Shown here: positions 23,211-34,055 of the stretch, piece by piece
How the letters are laid out: every line of letters starts with the position of its first letter
Numbering within the stretch: the first letter of the stretch is position 1
Origin: Diplonema japonicum
Taxonomy: Eukaryota > Euglenozoa > Diplonemea > Diplonemida > Diplonemidae
DNA length: 64,000 bases
Assembly: GCA_964019335.1 (NCBI GenBank)
Contig: OZ025694.1
Coordinates: 372,001-436,000, forward strand
Reading direction: 5' to 3'
The notes under the pieces: model-generated
Seen by the model: only the letters and a program-made list of their open reading frames with translations
What the model was told of the DNA's origin: nothing
The model's database searches: none
Position numbers and translations under genes: made by a program

Positions 23211-26200
23211 TTTTTTTTTTTTTTTTAATTTCATCTTTTTGTAACCGTCTCAATTATATGTATTTTTACATTCCTCCCACACCCTTACCTTTCCCTTCCC
23301 TCCACCACCCTTACCTTGGTGTTTTAGAAATACCTGATTACCTACTGTTCGCCCAGTATCGGTCTGCCTTTTGTTTCATTCAAATGATACATGTAGCTCT
23401 ATACAGGGAAGGGGGAAGAGAAAGAAGCAAAAAATAAAAAAACAGAAGAAAAACGGGAAAGTCTTTTCTCATTTCTTTTTTTTCTGTTGTTTCTTCTTTC
23501 TTTTTTTTTTTGTCCCCTTCTTTTGTTGGTTCCACCTTTTCTTTTTTTTTTTATTATTTCCTTTTAGTTGTCCCGCTATATCTTCCCATATCCACACCTT
23601 TCTATTCACGTACTATTGCTCGTTTTGCCCAGAAACGACGAAACTTTTTTTTTTTTTCCCCGTTCCTTGCTTCGCCCTCATAGGGCTCCCTCTCAAAAGT
23701 TTTGTTTTAGTTTTTTTTTTTTCTTTCCTTTTTTTCCTCTTTCCTACCTAGGTGTGTTTGTTCTGTGTATTTTGCGCACTACTGGCAGCGAGTCCTTTTA
23801 AACAAGGTCTTTTTTCTTTCTTTTTTTTTTTTTTTAATGCGATTGCCAAAGTGTGTATTTATTATAATATTACCTCTTTTCCCCCCCTCCCTTAAACCCG
23901 TATACTGGTGACCTATGTGATGCAGTCTTTTTTTTTTTTTTTTTTGGCGTTTTCGCGAAAAGAGTTCATAGCCAACTTGCGACAGAATACGTTTTAGTGA
24001 AGAATTAGAAGTCTTCTTCACTTTGTGGTGGCAAGCTAAACATGTTGTCCCTCTTTACAACACCCGCTTATAACACTGACGTGAACTAAGGCCCCATATA
24101 CAGTACTCTCTTCTCGTGACTTAAGCCATTTTAAAAAACCTATTGCGCGAAAAAAAAGAAAAAAAAAAGGGAGATAAGGTAGTAGTTGTAAACTTATCTT
24201 TTCGTTTCTTTTCCAACACCTTTTTTTTTTTTTATAGTCGCGCGAAAAAAAAAGAAAAAGAAAAAGAAAAAAGCGAGAAAAAAAAAAAAAAAAAAGGTGT
24301 GCGCAGTATCCTTTCAAAAACCTCTTTAATTTTTTGAGCCTCTTTTTTTTTTTTTTTTTTTTTTTCTTGTCTGTCAACCCTTTTTTTTTTTATACTGTAA
24401 TAGAGTAATTTCGTCAATGAAATAGTTTTCGTCATCTTCTTTTTTTTTTTTTTTTTTTTTGCTTCGTTACTTTTTCTGTGTTGAAATTATCTTCGTTTTA
24501 CAGTAAGCTCTTTAATCTAACTTTTTCTTCACTGTTTCTTCACTCTGTGTGAATAAGTTTTTTTTTTTATTCTTCCCCAGAAACCATTATGCGGGGACCC
24601 ATTCCCCCTCGGCAAATATGTTGCCAGAATCAAATAAAATGAAAGTAGAAAATGCCGCAAAAAAAAAAAAAAAAAAGAGAAGAAAGAAAAAAAGGGAGAG
24701 GTATTTGCCCTCTCCCCTTTTCGTCCTTAGCGTGTGTGTGCCTCTCTCTTTTGATGACGAGACAGAAAACACTCAAAAGAAAAGGAACAAATTTATCCCA
24801 GGGAAAAAAAGAAAAAGAAAAGAGATGGCTTTTGAGGAATGAAGACATGAAGACTTCTGGGTCTGGATTCCAGTGGTCACAAATAGAGGTAAGATTAAAG
24901 AAGATTTTTAAGAAAAAAAAGAACTGAAGGATGTTACTCTTCGCCAGAAAACTGGAAGAAAAAGAAAAAAAGAGGGGAGCAAAAGGGAAGGCTTTCCTTT
25001 TTGAAAATAAGGAAACGGAAACGTTTCCCGTTTCTTGCCAACATAGCCCTGGGCTGGGGGGGGGGGCAACCTTACATTTTACACCCTCCCCCATTTTTTT
25101 CTCTTTTTTTTTTGCTGAAACAAGTAAAACTTAAGATTTTTGAAAAGAACTGTAAATTGCGAAAAGAAAGAAGAAGAAAAAAAAAACAAGAAAAAGAGTA
25201 GAGGCAGTTAGTGTTTCCCTGTACTGTAGGTGAAAACGGTTTGCACAAGAAACTATTTTTTTTTTTGACAACATGGCTTTCCCCCCCACCAACCCCTCGA
25301 GACGGGAAAAAAAAAAAAAGAATTGCGAGAACTGTCTAGCTACAAGGGGAACACTGCCAAAGGTGCTTACAGGACCCCTCTTTTTTTATTTTTATTTTTT
25401 ATCCTTTCTCTTTTCTTGTCTTTACCCCCCTCGGATTGCGTCTTTTTAAGAGTTCTTTGAAGACTATAAACAGAAGGGAAGAAAGAAAAAAATAATGGAA
25501 AGAGAAAGGAAACCGACTCGATAGGGAGGTGCCCATATGTTACTGAGTAAGTCTTTTTTTTTTTTTCTTCTTCTTCCGCTGCTGCGTGTTTACAGGTTAC
25601 AGGTTTCGACCCCACAACACATAAAAACAACAGCCAGTTTCCTTCCTCTTATTTTCTTCGTGCTTTCAAAAAGAATTTTTTTCCCTCTTAAAATCGCCAA
25701 CGACATGATGAAGTACATTGCAAAGGAAATGAAATCTTTACAAAATGCCGAGTTTGCGTCTTGACAGAAATATCCCCCCCCCTCCCCATTCACTAATTTT
25801 TCTCACTATTCTTTTTTTGAAAAAAATTTGAAAAAGAAAAAAAAAAACATTTAGACACCCTATGAAATTCCCTTTTTCCTTTCTTTTTTTTTTTCTCACA
25901 GTTTACCATCTACGCTTTGCTGATTTTTTGCCTGAATAGAAAAAAAAAAAAAAGATAGAAGATACATTTGACCCCCCCTTTTTCTTTTTTTTTTTTTTTT
26001 TTAGTTAGTTTTCACGCCCAAGCTGCTGAATAGGTACTACAATGAGCCTAATAGGCACTACCACGACAGAAGTGATCAAGCGAGAATGGTTGTCGTTAGC
26101 GATCCTGTCACACACTGCAGGCTCCCTTCAAAGACACCTTTTTTGTACGAAGCTGCATGGCATCCAAACACATCAGTGGCTTGAGATCGTGAACTCTATA

Positions 26201-27060
26201 AACTATTTTTTATTTTTTTTTTGCTAACGTATTTCTTTTTTTTTTTATGTGTATATATATATATCATAGCCTGCACGTTGTAACGCAAGCATAACGTTAT
26301 CAAATTGCTATTTTTTTAAATGATCGATGTTGTCCCATTTCTTTTACCAAGACCATTTTTCAATTTCTTTTTTTTTCGAACGCCCTATTTTGACGATCTC
26401 AGCCAGGGGCTACAGAAGCAATTAAACACCAAGGAGAGTTGTGGGAGGCTTGCTTCACTGGCACAAGGCCGTGGAGAGGTCTTCCACAAGTACCTCTCTA
26501 GCTCACCTTTAGTCTCTCATCCCTCCCTGTTGCCATTCTTGAAACAGCGTCTTCTCATTCCAAACTTTATAACGCGCCCAAGGTCTGGCTGAAGTAAACC
26601 AATGTTCATTGTCCCCGAGGGTCATATTTCGTGTTTCTGGACCCCTTCTCGACATCTGCGGGGGTATAGAGGACCTCTGCGTGCCCAGGCTAGTTTTGCA
26701 CTATTTAAATACCCTTAACGATTAAAGTACCCAATTGGTATCGGTTTGACGTACAGGCTATGTTATATATATTCTAAAAACTTATTTCTTTTTTTTAAAG
26801 ATTTTTTTTGTTATGAATCGGGGAGGGAGAAATGAGAACTTTTAAAAAAGAAAAAAAAAAGAGGGGGCAGATAAATCCCTCCTCTATTTTTCTTTTTCTC
26901 TCTGCTTTCTCTCTTTTTTTATTTATGTGACAAGAAGAATGAAGGTGTTCTCAGTCACTTGAAAATAAAAGATTTAAAGAACAATGAAAAAAAGAAAACA
27001 AGTTTTTAAAATGAATAAAAAAGAAAACAAAAAAAGTAATATAGGAGATAAAGAAGGCCA
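23211..27060. other. Transposon-poor simple-sequence spacer
   Basis: About 3.8 kb dominated by poly-T, poly-A and pyrimidine tracts, with no supported gene. 23321-23380 is the duplicated 3' flank of copy B. 24391-24503 ends in CGTTTTACAG-TA, the tip of the pogo-like family, and may be a tiny non-autonomous relic. 25004-25067 is a copy of the palindromic AAATAAGGAAACG repeat. Short open frames at 26042-26227 and 26320-26592 have no recognisable domain. Confidence 0.5.
25004..25067 (+). repeat. Palindromic AAATAAGGAAACG repeat, copy 2
   Basis: AAAATAAGGAAACGGAAACG, then GTTTCCCGTTTCTTGCCAAC and a GCCCTGGG..G-run, matches 40939-41078, where the same GCCAACATTGCCCTGGG segment occurs. Confidence 0.55.
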
Positions 27061-27061
27061 G

Positions 27062-27262
27062 GTACAGGGGGCGCACCTCGGCCGAGCTGTGTCCGCGTCG
27101 TGTCCTTAATGCGTGCGGTGTGCAGCTCAGCCCCAGCCGGGCCGGGGGGGCGCGCTCCGGGTAACCAAGATTCTGCGTTCGTGAAGTTGCTTCCTGTTCG
27201 TCACCCTTAGCATCTGCTACCGGTGATGACCGACGAGGAGGTCAACAGCGAACAACACATCT
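27062..27262 (-). repeat. SINE-like dispersed repeat, minus-strand copy
   Basis: Read on the minus strand, this ~200-bp segment matches 34056-34285 and 58629-58865. Shared blocks are TTGACCTCCTCGTCGGTCAT, GCAGAATCTTGGTTACCCGG, CGCACGCATTAAGGACACG and GCGCCCCCTGTA. An internal stretch present in the other two copies is missing here. Confidence 0.7.
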
Positions 27263-27570
27263 GATGTACTTCTTTATATCTCCCGTGTTATCCCCAACAA
27301 CGTTTCCTTCTCACATGAAACCGGAATGTGATTACAACCGGTTTCCCCCCCCCCCCCCCCCCCCCCATTTTTATCTTCTTTTCAGGCAAAACCTCATTGA
27401 GCGCCAGATAGAGAAACGCTACTTTTTTTTTCCTTTTTTTTTTTCCCCCAAAAAAGAAATACCCCCACCCCATCCCAAAGAACCCCCACTCTCACACACA
27501 GTAGTAGCTGAAGAGCAACAAAAGAAAATGATGCACTTTCTTTTTACTGTTTTCTTTTTTCTTTTTTTTT

Positions 27571-27699
27571 TTTCCAAGCTGGGGAGGAGGCCGGCACGAC
27601 CACCCGAAGAAGGAGAAACCGCTGCTGAAAGGGATAAGTGGGTAGTGGATGAGAACAAGGGGGCGTCTTACAAGGACTTCCTTCAACTCATATATAATA
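27571..27699 (+). mobile_element. LINE 3'-end fragment, interrupted
   Basis: CAAGCTGGGGAGGAGGCCGG, GAGAAACCGCTGCTGAAAGG and GATGAGAACAAGGGGGCGTC match the end of the LINE fragment at 33554-33951. The fragment is cut at CTCATATA by the inverted-repeat element starting at 27700; the uninterrupted sequence is visible at 33940-33955. Confidence 0.7.
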
Positions 27700-28704
27700 T
27701 GAGCTCGTCCGGACGAAAATGTCAACACTTTTTTGGGCACCTCCGAAAATTTCTTGTTTTGATTATTTGAGCAAAAAAAGGGCAGCATGCAACCATAGGA
27801 AGATGACATATATGGTGTACATGATGTCGTTCTTTCAATTGCGATGCTTGTTTTGCCATGAGGGTGGCAGGCTTTGCAACCGGCTGCCCCCGGGAAGCGA
27901 AAAATAGAGGTCAGAAAAACGGCGAAAAATGTTTAAAATGCAATCTTGTTGCTTAAAATGCAGCATCTAGGGTGCATAAAATTGGTGATCAAGCGCACTT
28001 GTGACCCCTGGGTACAACCCAGGGTCGGGTTACTGTTAAAAGTACTTAGCGAAATATATATGGCGCCGCATAGCCCCCGAAAATCCGGTTTTTTACACCC
28101 TATTTTTTGGCTTTTTCAAGGGGTTCCTAAGGGATTTTGGCCTTTTTCAGAAAGACCAATTCTTAACACTTGCCTGCTCATGCAGAGCTTCGACATTGGT
28201 ATCTTTGGGGTCAAACTTTCATTCTCACCCATCTGCTGAGGTTTTTCCTTTTCTTTTGCACTCATAATACTTTAAAAGTGAAAAATTTGCTTTTTTAAGG
28301 GGTTTTAAAGGATTTTAGCCTTAAATAGGCCAAAATGGCACTGTAAGGGAAAGTTCTCCTCACCCATTTTAATAGTGATTTAGAGTCCAGCCCACCCAAA
28401 ATGACCCCAAAGGTTTCACAGATTTTCAGTCTGCGTCCATTCCTCCTGTCACTTTTCACGGAAAAACGAAAATAAAAAATGGAGTCTGGGTTATTTGTAA
28501 CTTCCAAATTGAATCGTTTGCCAAAAACCATTCTAAAAAACATGTTTTTGCACGTGCGTTTTAAAAATAAAACAAACGGCGAGCATTTTGACCTATATGG
28601 TGATGACAAAGTGGTGTCGGACTACTTTTTTACTTAGAAATTTAACGGGGGTTTTCCGCCGCATAGGAGGGTCATTTGTTGACCTTTTTTTCCGGACGAG
28701 CTCA
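27700..28704. mobile_element. 1005-bp non-autonomous TIR element (TGAGCTCGTCCGGA ends)
   Basis: The left end TGAGCTCGTCCGGACG..TGTCAACA and the right end TGTTGACC..TCCGGACGAGCTCA are imperfect inverted repeats of about 30 bp, each flanked by TA. It sits inside a LINE tail. The interior has no transposase-like frame; a minus-strand open stretch of about 104 codons at 28295-28609 is not recognisable. I read it as a MITE-like element mobilised by an unseen transposase. Its ends differ from the CTGTAAAAC family. Confidence 0.7.
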
Positions 28705-29872
28705 TATAGTTCTTTTTTAAAACAGAAGAAAAGACAAAAGAAAGAAAGGAGCATCACCTGACCTGACCCTCGCGGCGGCTAGCACTAGTTCTTTTTTATT
28801 TTATTTCTTTTATTCCAAATCGGAAAACAGTTGGCCTTTGACAGGCGAGTCCATTCGTGAGACAGCAAATAATATTGGTAACTTCAATTTATGAGGTTTT
28901 TCTTTCCCCCCCCCCCCCCCTCTTTTTTATTCCCTTGTTCTAGCTCTAAAAATATTGTTTTTTTTTTTGAGCCTATCCGCCCATTGCAGCAGCAACAGAG
29001 AACGCGCTGGAGCTTTCTGTTTCCGCTGGCTACACATCTGAAAAAAAAGGGGGGGGTGTTCAAAAGAAAGGAGGGACGATAAGAAAGAAGAGAGGAGGGG
29101 GAATGTTGTACACAGGAATAGGGATAGTGGTGGCATGCAGTACTTAGCTCAGGATGTGCCGTGTAACATAAGTAGAGACAAGGGGTTCCACAACAGTAAC
29201 CTCCTTTATCTCATCTCTTTTTTTTGTCTTCTCTTCCCCCGCCCCCTCTTCTGTTCATTTCCTCAACAACGTTTTCTTGTTCTTTCTTCTTCTTCTTCTT
29301 CCTCACCAGGGCTGCAACGACAGTGAGGTTATGATACTGTTGAAGAGATGGCTCCCTTTTCCAGGAAAGGTGTGGTCCTTTGTCGCCGATCTACGCGGAG
29401 ATACTACCTTGCCTCATAAGGTGACAGGTTTGCGGGTACACCCAGCAGGGCCATGTGCTGGGTGGGCCTGACCTCCCTTGCGTGTTGTGTGCGTATGCCT
29501 GCGTCCCGAGGTTCGCTGGGGCACCTGATGGAGCAGTACCAGCGGCGAACCCCGTCCAGCCTAGACCCACTTTCGGAAGTCCCCCTTGCAGCATATTGCC
29601 TACCGGACCTAGCGGTGTTGTTCTTCCTTTGCTACTGCCAGCCTTTCACACCTCCCCACACTGTCCCCTTCTTTTGGTGCGCCCTGCGGAATAGAGCCAT
29701 TGCGCGGTACGGCGAGGCCACCTCCGGGTCGCATGTGGGGCACCTGATGGAGCAGTACCAGCGGCAGTCCTGGCACGTCACAGCCCACCAGTTATTGTAG
29801 GTCGTTCCTTTGTATTGTTTCTTTAATGGAGGACAGCGAATGATCGTCATCTAGCTAGCTTTCTGTATCATG
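28705..29872. other. Spacer with a 28-bp duplicated motif
   Basis: No gene supported. GGGGCACCTGATGGAGCAGT and the next bases ACCAGCGGC occur at about 29518-29546 and again at about 29738-29766. A LINE-tail-like block lies at 29172-29218. The GC-rich stretch 29330-29800 is open in two frames but has no domain I recognise; it may be decayed LINE sequence continuing into the fragment at 29873. Confidence 0.45.
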
Positions 29873-30172
29873 GCACAAAGAAGAGCTTTATGCGGGATGG
29901 AAATGGAACCACTGCGTGACAGGACAGGGTGGCCGCTCTGCTTTGAAGCTGCATGCGACCCTCTCAAAGGAGGAACGGGGTTCGAGCACCTGGAAAGACT
30001 GCAACTGGTCGTCGAGAAGCGGGACGAAGCGCTGATGCAAAGCAGGAGGCAGCAACAAGAAGGGAGCGGAAAAGTGAGGCAAGGCTGCGATAGGCTTCAG
30101 CAGAAGACCATTCTTCGCATCAGGACGGACAGCGCAGAAGCCACGGGAGTTGAAGGAGGAAAGACCGCGTGA
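29873..30172 (+). mobile_element. LINE C-terminal coding fragment
   Basis: An open stretch encodes EPLRDRTGWP and, further on, LERLQLVVEKRDEALMQ. These match EPLRNRTGWP and the LEKLQ..VVEKRDVELMQ segment of the LINE at 37240-37385. It is a fragment without the reverse transcriptase, ending about 155 bases before the kinase-LRR ATG. Confidence 0.7.
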
Positions 30173-30278
30173 CAGTCCATGATTGTCTGTTTAGTTTTGA
30201 GTTAAATCTTGAGTTTTCTTTTTGTTCCTTCCCCCATGCTCTGCTTCTTCCCTTCTCAACACGACTCAATCACACATC

Positions 30279-30280
30279 AG
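30279..30280 (+). promoter_or_regulatory. Candidate splice acceptor before kinase-LRR gene
   Basis: A T/C-rich run from about 30216 ends in CACACATCAG, 47 bases before the ATG at 30327. The intervening leader is rich in A. Inferred from composition only. Confidence 0.45.
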
Positions 30281-30326
30281 TGAACACTTTGATAAAAGAA
30301 AAAGAAAACACACAACTACTGCAAAA

Positions 30327-32597
30327 ATGGAAAGAGAAATGCCTTTACCCCAGCTCCTTGAGAAGTACAGGAAAGGGGAGCGCCTCGGGGGAGGGGGCCA
30401 GGGGTCGGTGTTCAAGGCGGTGAGGGTGGTGGACGGGAAGGAGTTCGCGATGAAGTTGGTAGAGGCGGCGACGAAGGAGGAGCACGAGAGGCACGTGAAG
30501 GAGGTGGTGAACATGCTGCAGCTAAAAGACGAGAAGGTGGTCCCGTGCTTTGACTACTTCGGGACGACAAGGGAGCTGGCTGCTGGGGTGACGCAGTGGG
30601 AGCTCCACATCGTGATGCCCCTGTACACGGGGGACCTGCAGAAGCTTCTGGAGAGGGAGGGACCGCTCTCTCGGGAGATGGCAGTGAACCTCCTGCGAGA
30701 GATAGCGGAGGCGCTTGCCTACTTGCACGGGAAGGGTTGGATTCACAGGGACGTGAAGCCTCAGAACATCATGGTGGTGTCGAAGAACAACTCCGAAGGG
30801 AAGACTGGGTTCGTTCTGGCCGACCTGGGATTGTCGAAGTCTGTTGTTGGTGCAAGTGGTAGCAGCAGCAGTCTTTCTGGAGCGACCGCCAACAGCATTG
30901 TGGGGACCCTTCCCTTCATGGCACCCGACTTTCAAGGTACATCGTACACCAACAAGGTGGACATGTGGGCCCTCGGGGTGACGGTGTGCCTCGCCGTTCT
31001 GGAGAATGAGTGGCTGAGGGAACGCTTCCTGAGGTACCTGAAAATGAACCGGGACCTTGTGATGGGTGAGCTGGAAGAACGCCTCCCGAAGCTCGTGGGG
31101 GAGTCTGTGGGGACCTTGCTTCTGCGCCTCCTCTGCGTGGACCCTTCGGAACGCCCGACCGCTTTTGAGGTTCTGTCTGTGGTGGGGGCTGCACCGGTGT
31201 GTGTGGTGGACCCTTCGAAGGAGACAGCTGCACCTGACGAGACAGCTGTACCTGACAAGACAGCTGTACCTGACGACGCAGCTGTACCTGACGAGGCAGC
31301 TGTACCTGCGATGACGAAGAAGGTGTTGACGATGGTGCTTCTGGCCTTCGCGGACTTCGGTGGCGAGGAGAGGAAGAGGCTGCTCAGTGTGGCTGTGGGG
31401 TAGGGTGTGGAGGAGGTTCGGGTGGCGGCGGAGGAGGCCTTCGCAAAGGACGGGCTGGGACGGGTTCGCAGGGTGGAGGTCTTCAACAGCGACTTCGATC
31501 TGTTCGTGGATGCCGACAGCGAGACTGTTTTCAAAGACAAGGAGAAGGTGAAGGTGTACCCGGAGCACAAGTTGAACATGATGGACGCGAACCAGCTCGT
31601 CTCAGATGAAGAATTCAAGAGGAAGGGCCTCGTTGCGGAGTGGGAAGAATTCGCGGAAGTGCTCTTGAGAAAGATGCTGGTGCAGGTGAAGCACGACGAG
31701 CTTGGGTTGCTTACCCAGCTGAACAAGGAACATCCACCGTGCTTGGTGATTGACTTCACAGGGGCTTCCCTGGTTCATGTGGAGGAGAGGTACGTCCCCA
31801 TTGTGACTCGCTTTGAACATGTGGTGCTGAAGGGCGTGCAAGGCGACATCGCTGATGGCTTCTTGGGATTCGGAAATACTTCGCGGCTGAGGTCACTCCG
31901 TGTCTCTCTCGACTCCACTGTTTGTTCAGGGTTCGTCACCAGCATCGGCAATAGATTCTTGGCTTCGTGCACCTCCCTTCAGGCCGTGGATCTCTCACCT
32001 CTTTCCAACGTCACCAGCATCGGCAATGAATTCTTGTACAGGTGCACCTCCCTTCAGGCCGTGGATCTCTCACCTCTTTCCAACGTCACCAGAATCGGCA
32101 ATGGATTCTTGGCTTCGTGCACCTCCCTTCAGGCTGTGGATCTCTCACCTCTTTCCAAGATCACCAGCATCGGCCATGGATTCTTGGATTCGTGCACCTC
32201 CCTTCAGGCTGTGGATCTCTCACCTCTTTCCAAGATCACCAGAATCGGCGATGCCTTCTTGATTTCGTGCACCTCCCTTCAGGCCGTGGATCTCTCACTT
32301 CTTTCCAACGTCACCAGCATCGGCAGTGAATTCTTGATTTCGTGCACCTCCCTTCAGGCCGTGGATCTCTCACCTTTTTCCAACGTCACCAGAATCGGCT
32401 GTGGATTCTTGGCTTCGTGCACCTCCCTTCAGGCCGTGGATCTCTCACCTCTTTCCAACGTCACCAGCATCGGCAATGAATTCTTGTACAGGTGCACCTC
32501 CCTTCAGGCCGTGGATCTCTCACCTCTTTCCAAGCGTCTGGGGAGAGGCCGCATGAAGCTCTCAGACATTATCGAAGTAGGCTGGAGGACGAGTTAA
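30327..32597 (+). pseudogene. NEK-like kinase with linker domain and LRRs; one in-frame TAG
   Basis: One continuous frame of 757 codons, broken only by TAG at 31401-31403. Residues 1-290 form a Ser/Thr kinase: glycine loop GGGGQGSV (21-28), FAMK with Lys43, IHRDVKPQN (His140-Asp142), DLG instead of DFG at 166-168, and MAPD near 198-201. A short Pro/Val repeat is followed by an ~80-residue linker (31311-31570) shared with the kinase at 61277-63185, where the TAG position reads as Ala. Then come about 120 unassigned residues and eight 25-residue leucine-rich repeats (CTSLQAVDLSPLSNVTSIG type, BspA-like). A cytoplasmic sensor or scaffold kinase is plausible, as there is no signal peptide or membrane span. 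The TAG could be a real nonsense allele, readthrough or an assembly error; TAG is used as a normal stop elsewhere in the window. Start chosen at the ATG after the acceptor. Confidence 0.8.
31930..32545 (+). repeat. 75-bp LRR-coding minisatellite
   Basis: Eight tandem units of 75 bp, nearly identical (CTTCAGGCCGTGGATCTCTC is repeated with period 75). Changes cluster at the IGNEFLYRC segment of each unit, altering the residues just before the Cys. Confidence 0.85.
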
Positions 32598-32664
32598 AGA
32601 GCATCAAAAGCTATCCCAGCCCCGAAGGGTGGTACCTCTCCACTTTTACCTTCTACAGGACCAC

Positions 32665-32800
32665 AGGGGCGGCTGAGGCACTTATGATTTAATCAGAATC
32701 CCGAGATCCCATCCCTGCTCCCCAAATAGAGAGTGTACCATCCTGTTTCTCGCGGAAACAGAAAACCTACCCCCCACCACAGCAGCCGACCGATCAGACA
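32665..32800 (+). repeat. LINE 3'-tail repeat after kinase-LRR gene
   Basis: GCGGCTGAGG, TCAGAATCCCGAGATCCCAT, CCTGTTTCTCGC and CCACCACAGCAGCCGAC match 63869-64000, which directly follows an RNase H-bearing LINE coding end. This copy is therefore the tail of that family, inserted or left just after the LRR stop codon. Confidence 0.7.
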
Positions 32801-33296
32801 CAACAATATAAAAAAAGAAAATAAGCCCCCCCCCAAACAAACTTTTCCCCACCCTGATTACGTGATTAAGAAAAGAAAAAAAAGGGAAAAAAGGAAAGTG
32901 GTGAAAAAGTGTAAAGTGTCAAAGAACTAGCAAAGCTTGTGGAATGAGAACTACCAGGGCAACCAGGTGAGCGTCTCGAGACACTTCCAACCCACCTTGT
33001 GGGTGCGGCCTTAGCAAGTCGAAAAGAGAGTAAAATTTAAAGGCTTTTTTGGGGATTTTCCGAAGAAGGTAGCACGGGGTAGCTAGTGAGCACCAACCGC
33101 ACCAAAACCTATCAATATTTTATTGAGTGTCTTTTTTTTTTTTGCGGGCCGTTGCTAACCACTTCGTTTCTATCATGGTGAATTTTTAAATACAACGGAA
33201 GGAAGATTTACCAGAAGTAAAAAGCTCTGGCGGATTGGAAGTTTTTTACTTCCTGTAATTTATTGTTTTACAGTATTTCTTTTTCTGCCCCCCTCC
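32801..33296. other. Spacer with repeat fragments
   Basis: No gene. It contains a CCGTTGCTAACCACTTCG repeat at 33147-33186. A TIR-like end runs from about 33205 to 33275: AGAAGTAAAAA..ACTTCCTG hairpin then GTTTTACAG-TA, the tip of the pogo-like family, with no matching left end found. Confidence 0.5.
33205..33275 (+). mobile_element. Solo right end of CTGTAAAAC-family transposon
   Basis: The order (inverted GGAAGT-type subterminal block, then GTTTTACAG and TA) copies the right ends at 40585-40694 and 12025-12103. No left end is visible nearby, so it is a truncated relic. Confidence 0.45.
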
Positions 33297-33477
33297 CCTG
33301 TGAGGCCTATGGGTGTGGCACGCCATGTCTGAAACGTACAGCTCCCTTGAAGCTCACACCAGTGTGCGAGTTTAGCCCATTTTATTTTGGCACGTTGGCG
33401 ATGGCTGTGGTGGTCGTTGCAAGAGCGCCCATAGGTAGTATTGGACGATTCAGTTGACAGAATAGTTTTTTTTTTCT
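33297..33477 (+). repeat. RNase H LINE relic, copy 2
   Basis: Longer version of the block at 13367-13508. It has the same start (GTGAGGCCTATGGGTGTGG) and end (GTTGCAAGAGCGCCCATAGG..GATTCAGTTGACAGAATAG), with an extra ~40 bp in the middle. The end also matches 63290-63360. Confidence 0.6.
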
Positions 33478-33553
33478 TCTTCAGTCCGAATTTCCAAGTG
33501 AACGGTGAGCACCCACCCGCACTCCGAAACCTTTGAAAGGTTTTCTTCTTTTT

Positions 33554-33951
33554 TTAGGGGGATCTCGCAGAAGTACAGCAGAAAGCGAGGAGATTGCATG
33601 GACTGATGAAGAAGATCTGGCACACATGGGAGCTAGGGAGGGTACTGAAGAAGGTGAAAGGAAGGAGGGCCTTCCCAGCTGAGCCGAGCACAAGGGTGCA
33701 CACACTACGATCCATCGGGAGGACGGTGATCGGATGGAACAGGAGGGCGATATTTGCATCACCGAAGACCAAGCATGACCTAGAGGCGTTGAAAGGACAA
33801 TGGGCAAGAGAACGAAGAGAAAGAGCGGCCAGGCTGGGGAGAAGGCCGGCAAGACCACCAAAGGAGGAGAAACCGCTGCTGAAAGGGGATAGGTGCAGGT
33901 AGAAGATGAGAACAAGGGGGCGTCTCACAAAGACTTCCTTTAACTCATATA
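33554..33951 (+). mobile_element. 5'-truncated LINE: C-terminal ORF and tail
   Basis: The open stretch 33594-33902 encodes RRAFPAE..TVIGWNRRAIFA..KHDLEALK. This is clearly related to RRPFPADE..AAIGFSRRPIFA..HDKLMELK at the end of the LINE ORF at 37695-37830. It is followed by the tail GATGAGAACAAGGGGGCGTC..CTTTAACTCATATA, which recurs alone at several places in the window. Sequence divergence shows it is a different LINE subfamily from 34346-37990. Confidence 0.75.
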
Positions 33952-34055
33952 TTTTTTATCCTTCTCCCCCCACCCCCCCTCCCCCCTGCTTTCCCTTTGT
34001 TTTCTTTTTCTTTTATTTTAGGTGGTGGGGATAACATGAAAATATAAGAAAAACA

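Noticed and set aside
31401-31403. TAG as a reassigned sense codon in this genome
   Set aside because: TAG is the terminal codon of the GPCR and EGF genes and of the kinase-ANK gene, so reassignment does not fit.
30522-31759. Long minus-strand frames opposite the kinase-LRR gene
   Set aside because: Antisense shadows of a GC-rich coding region. The sense strand has all kinase motifs in order.
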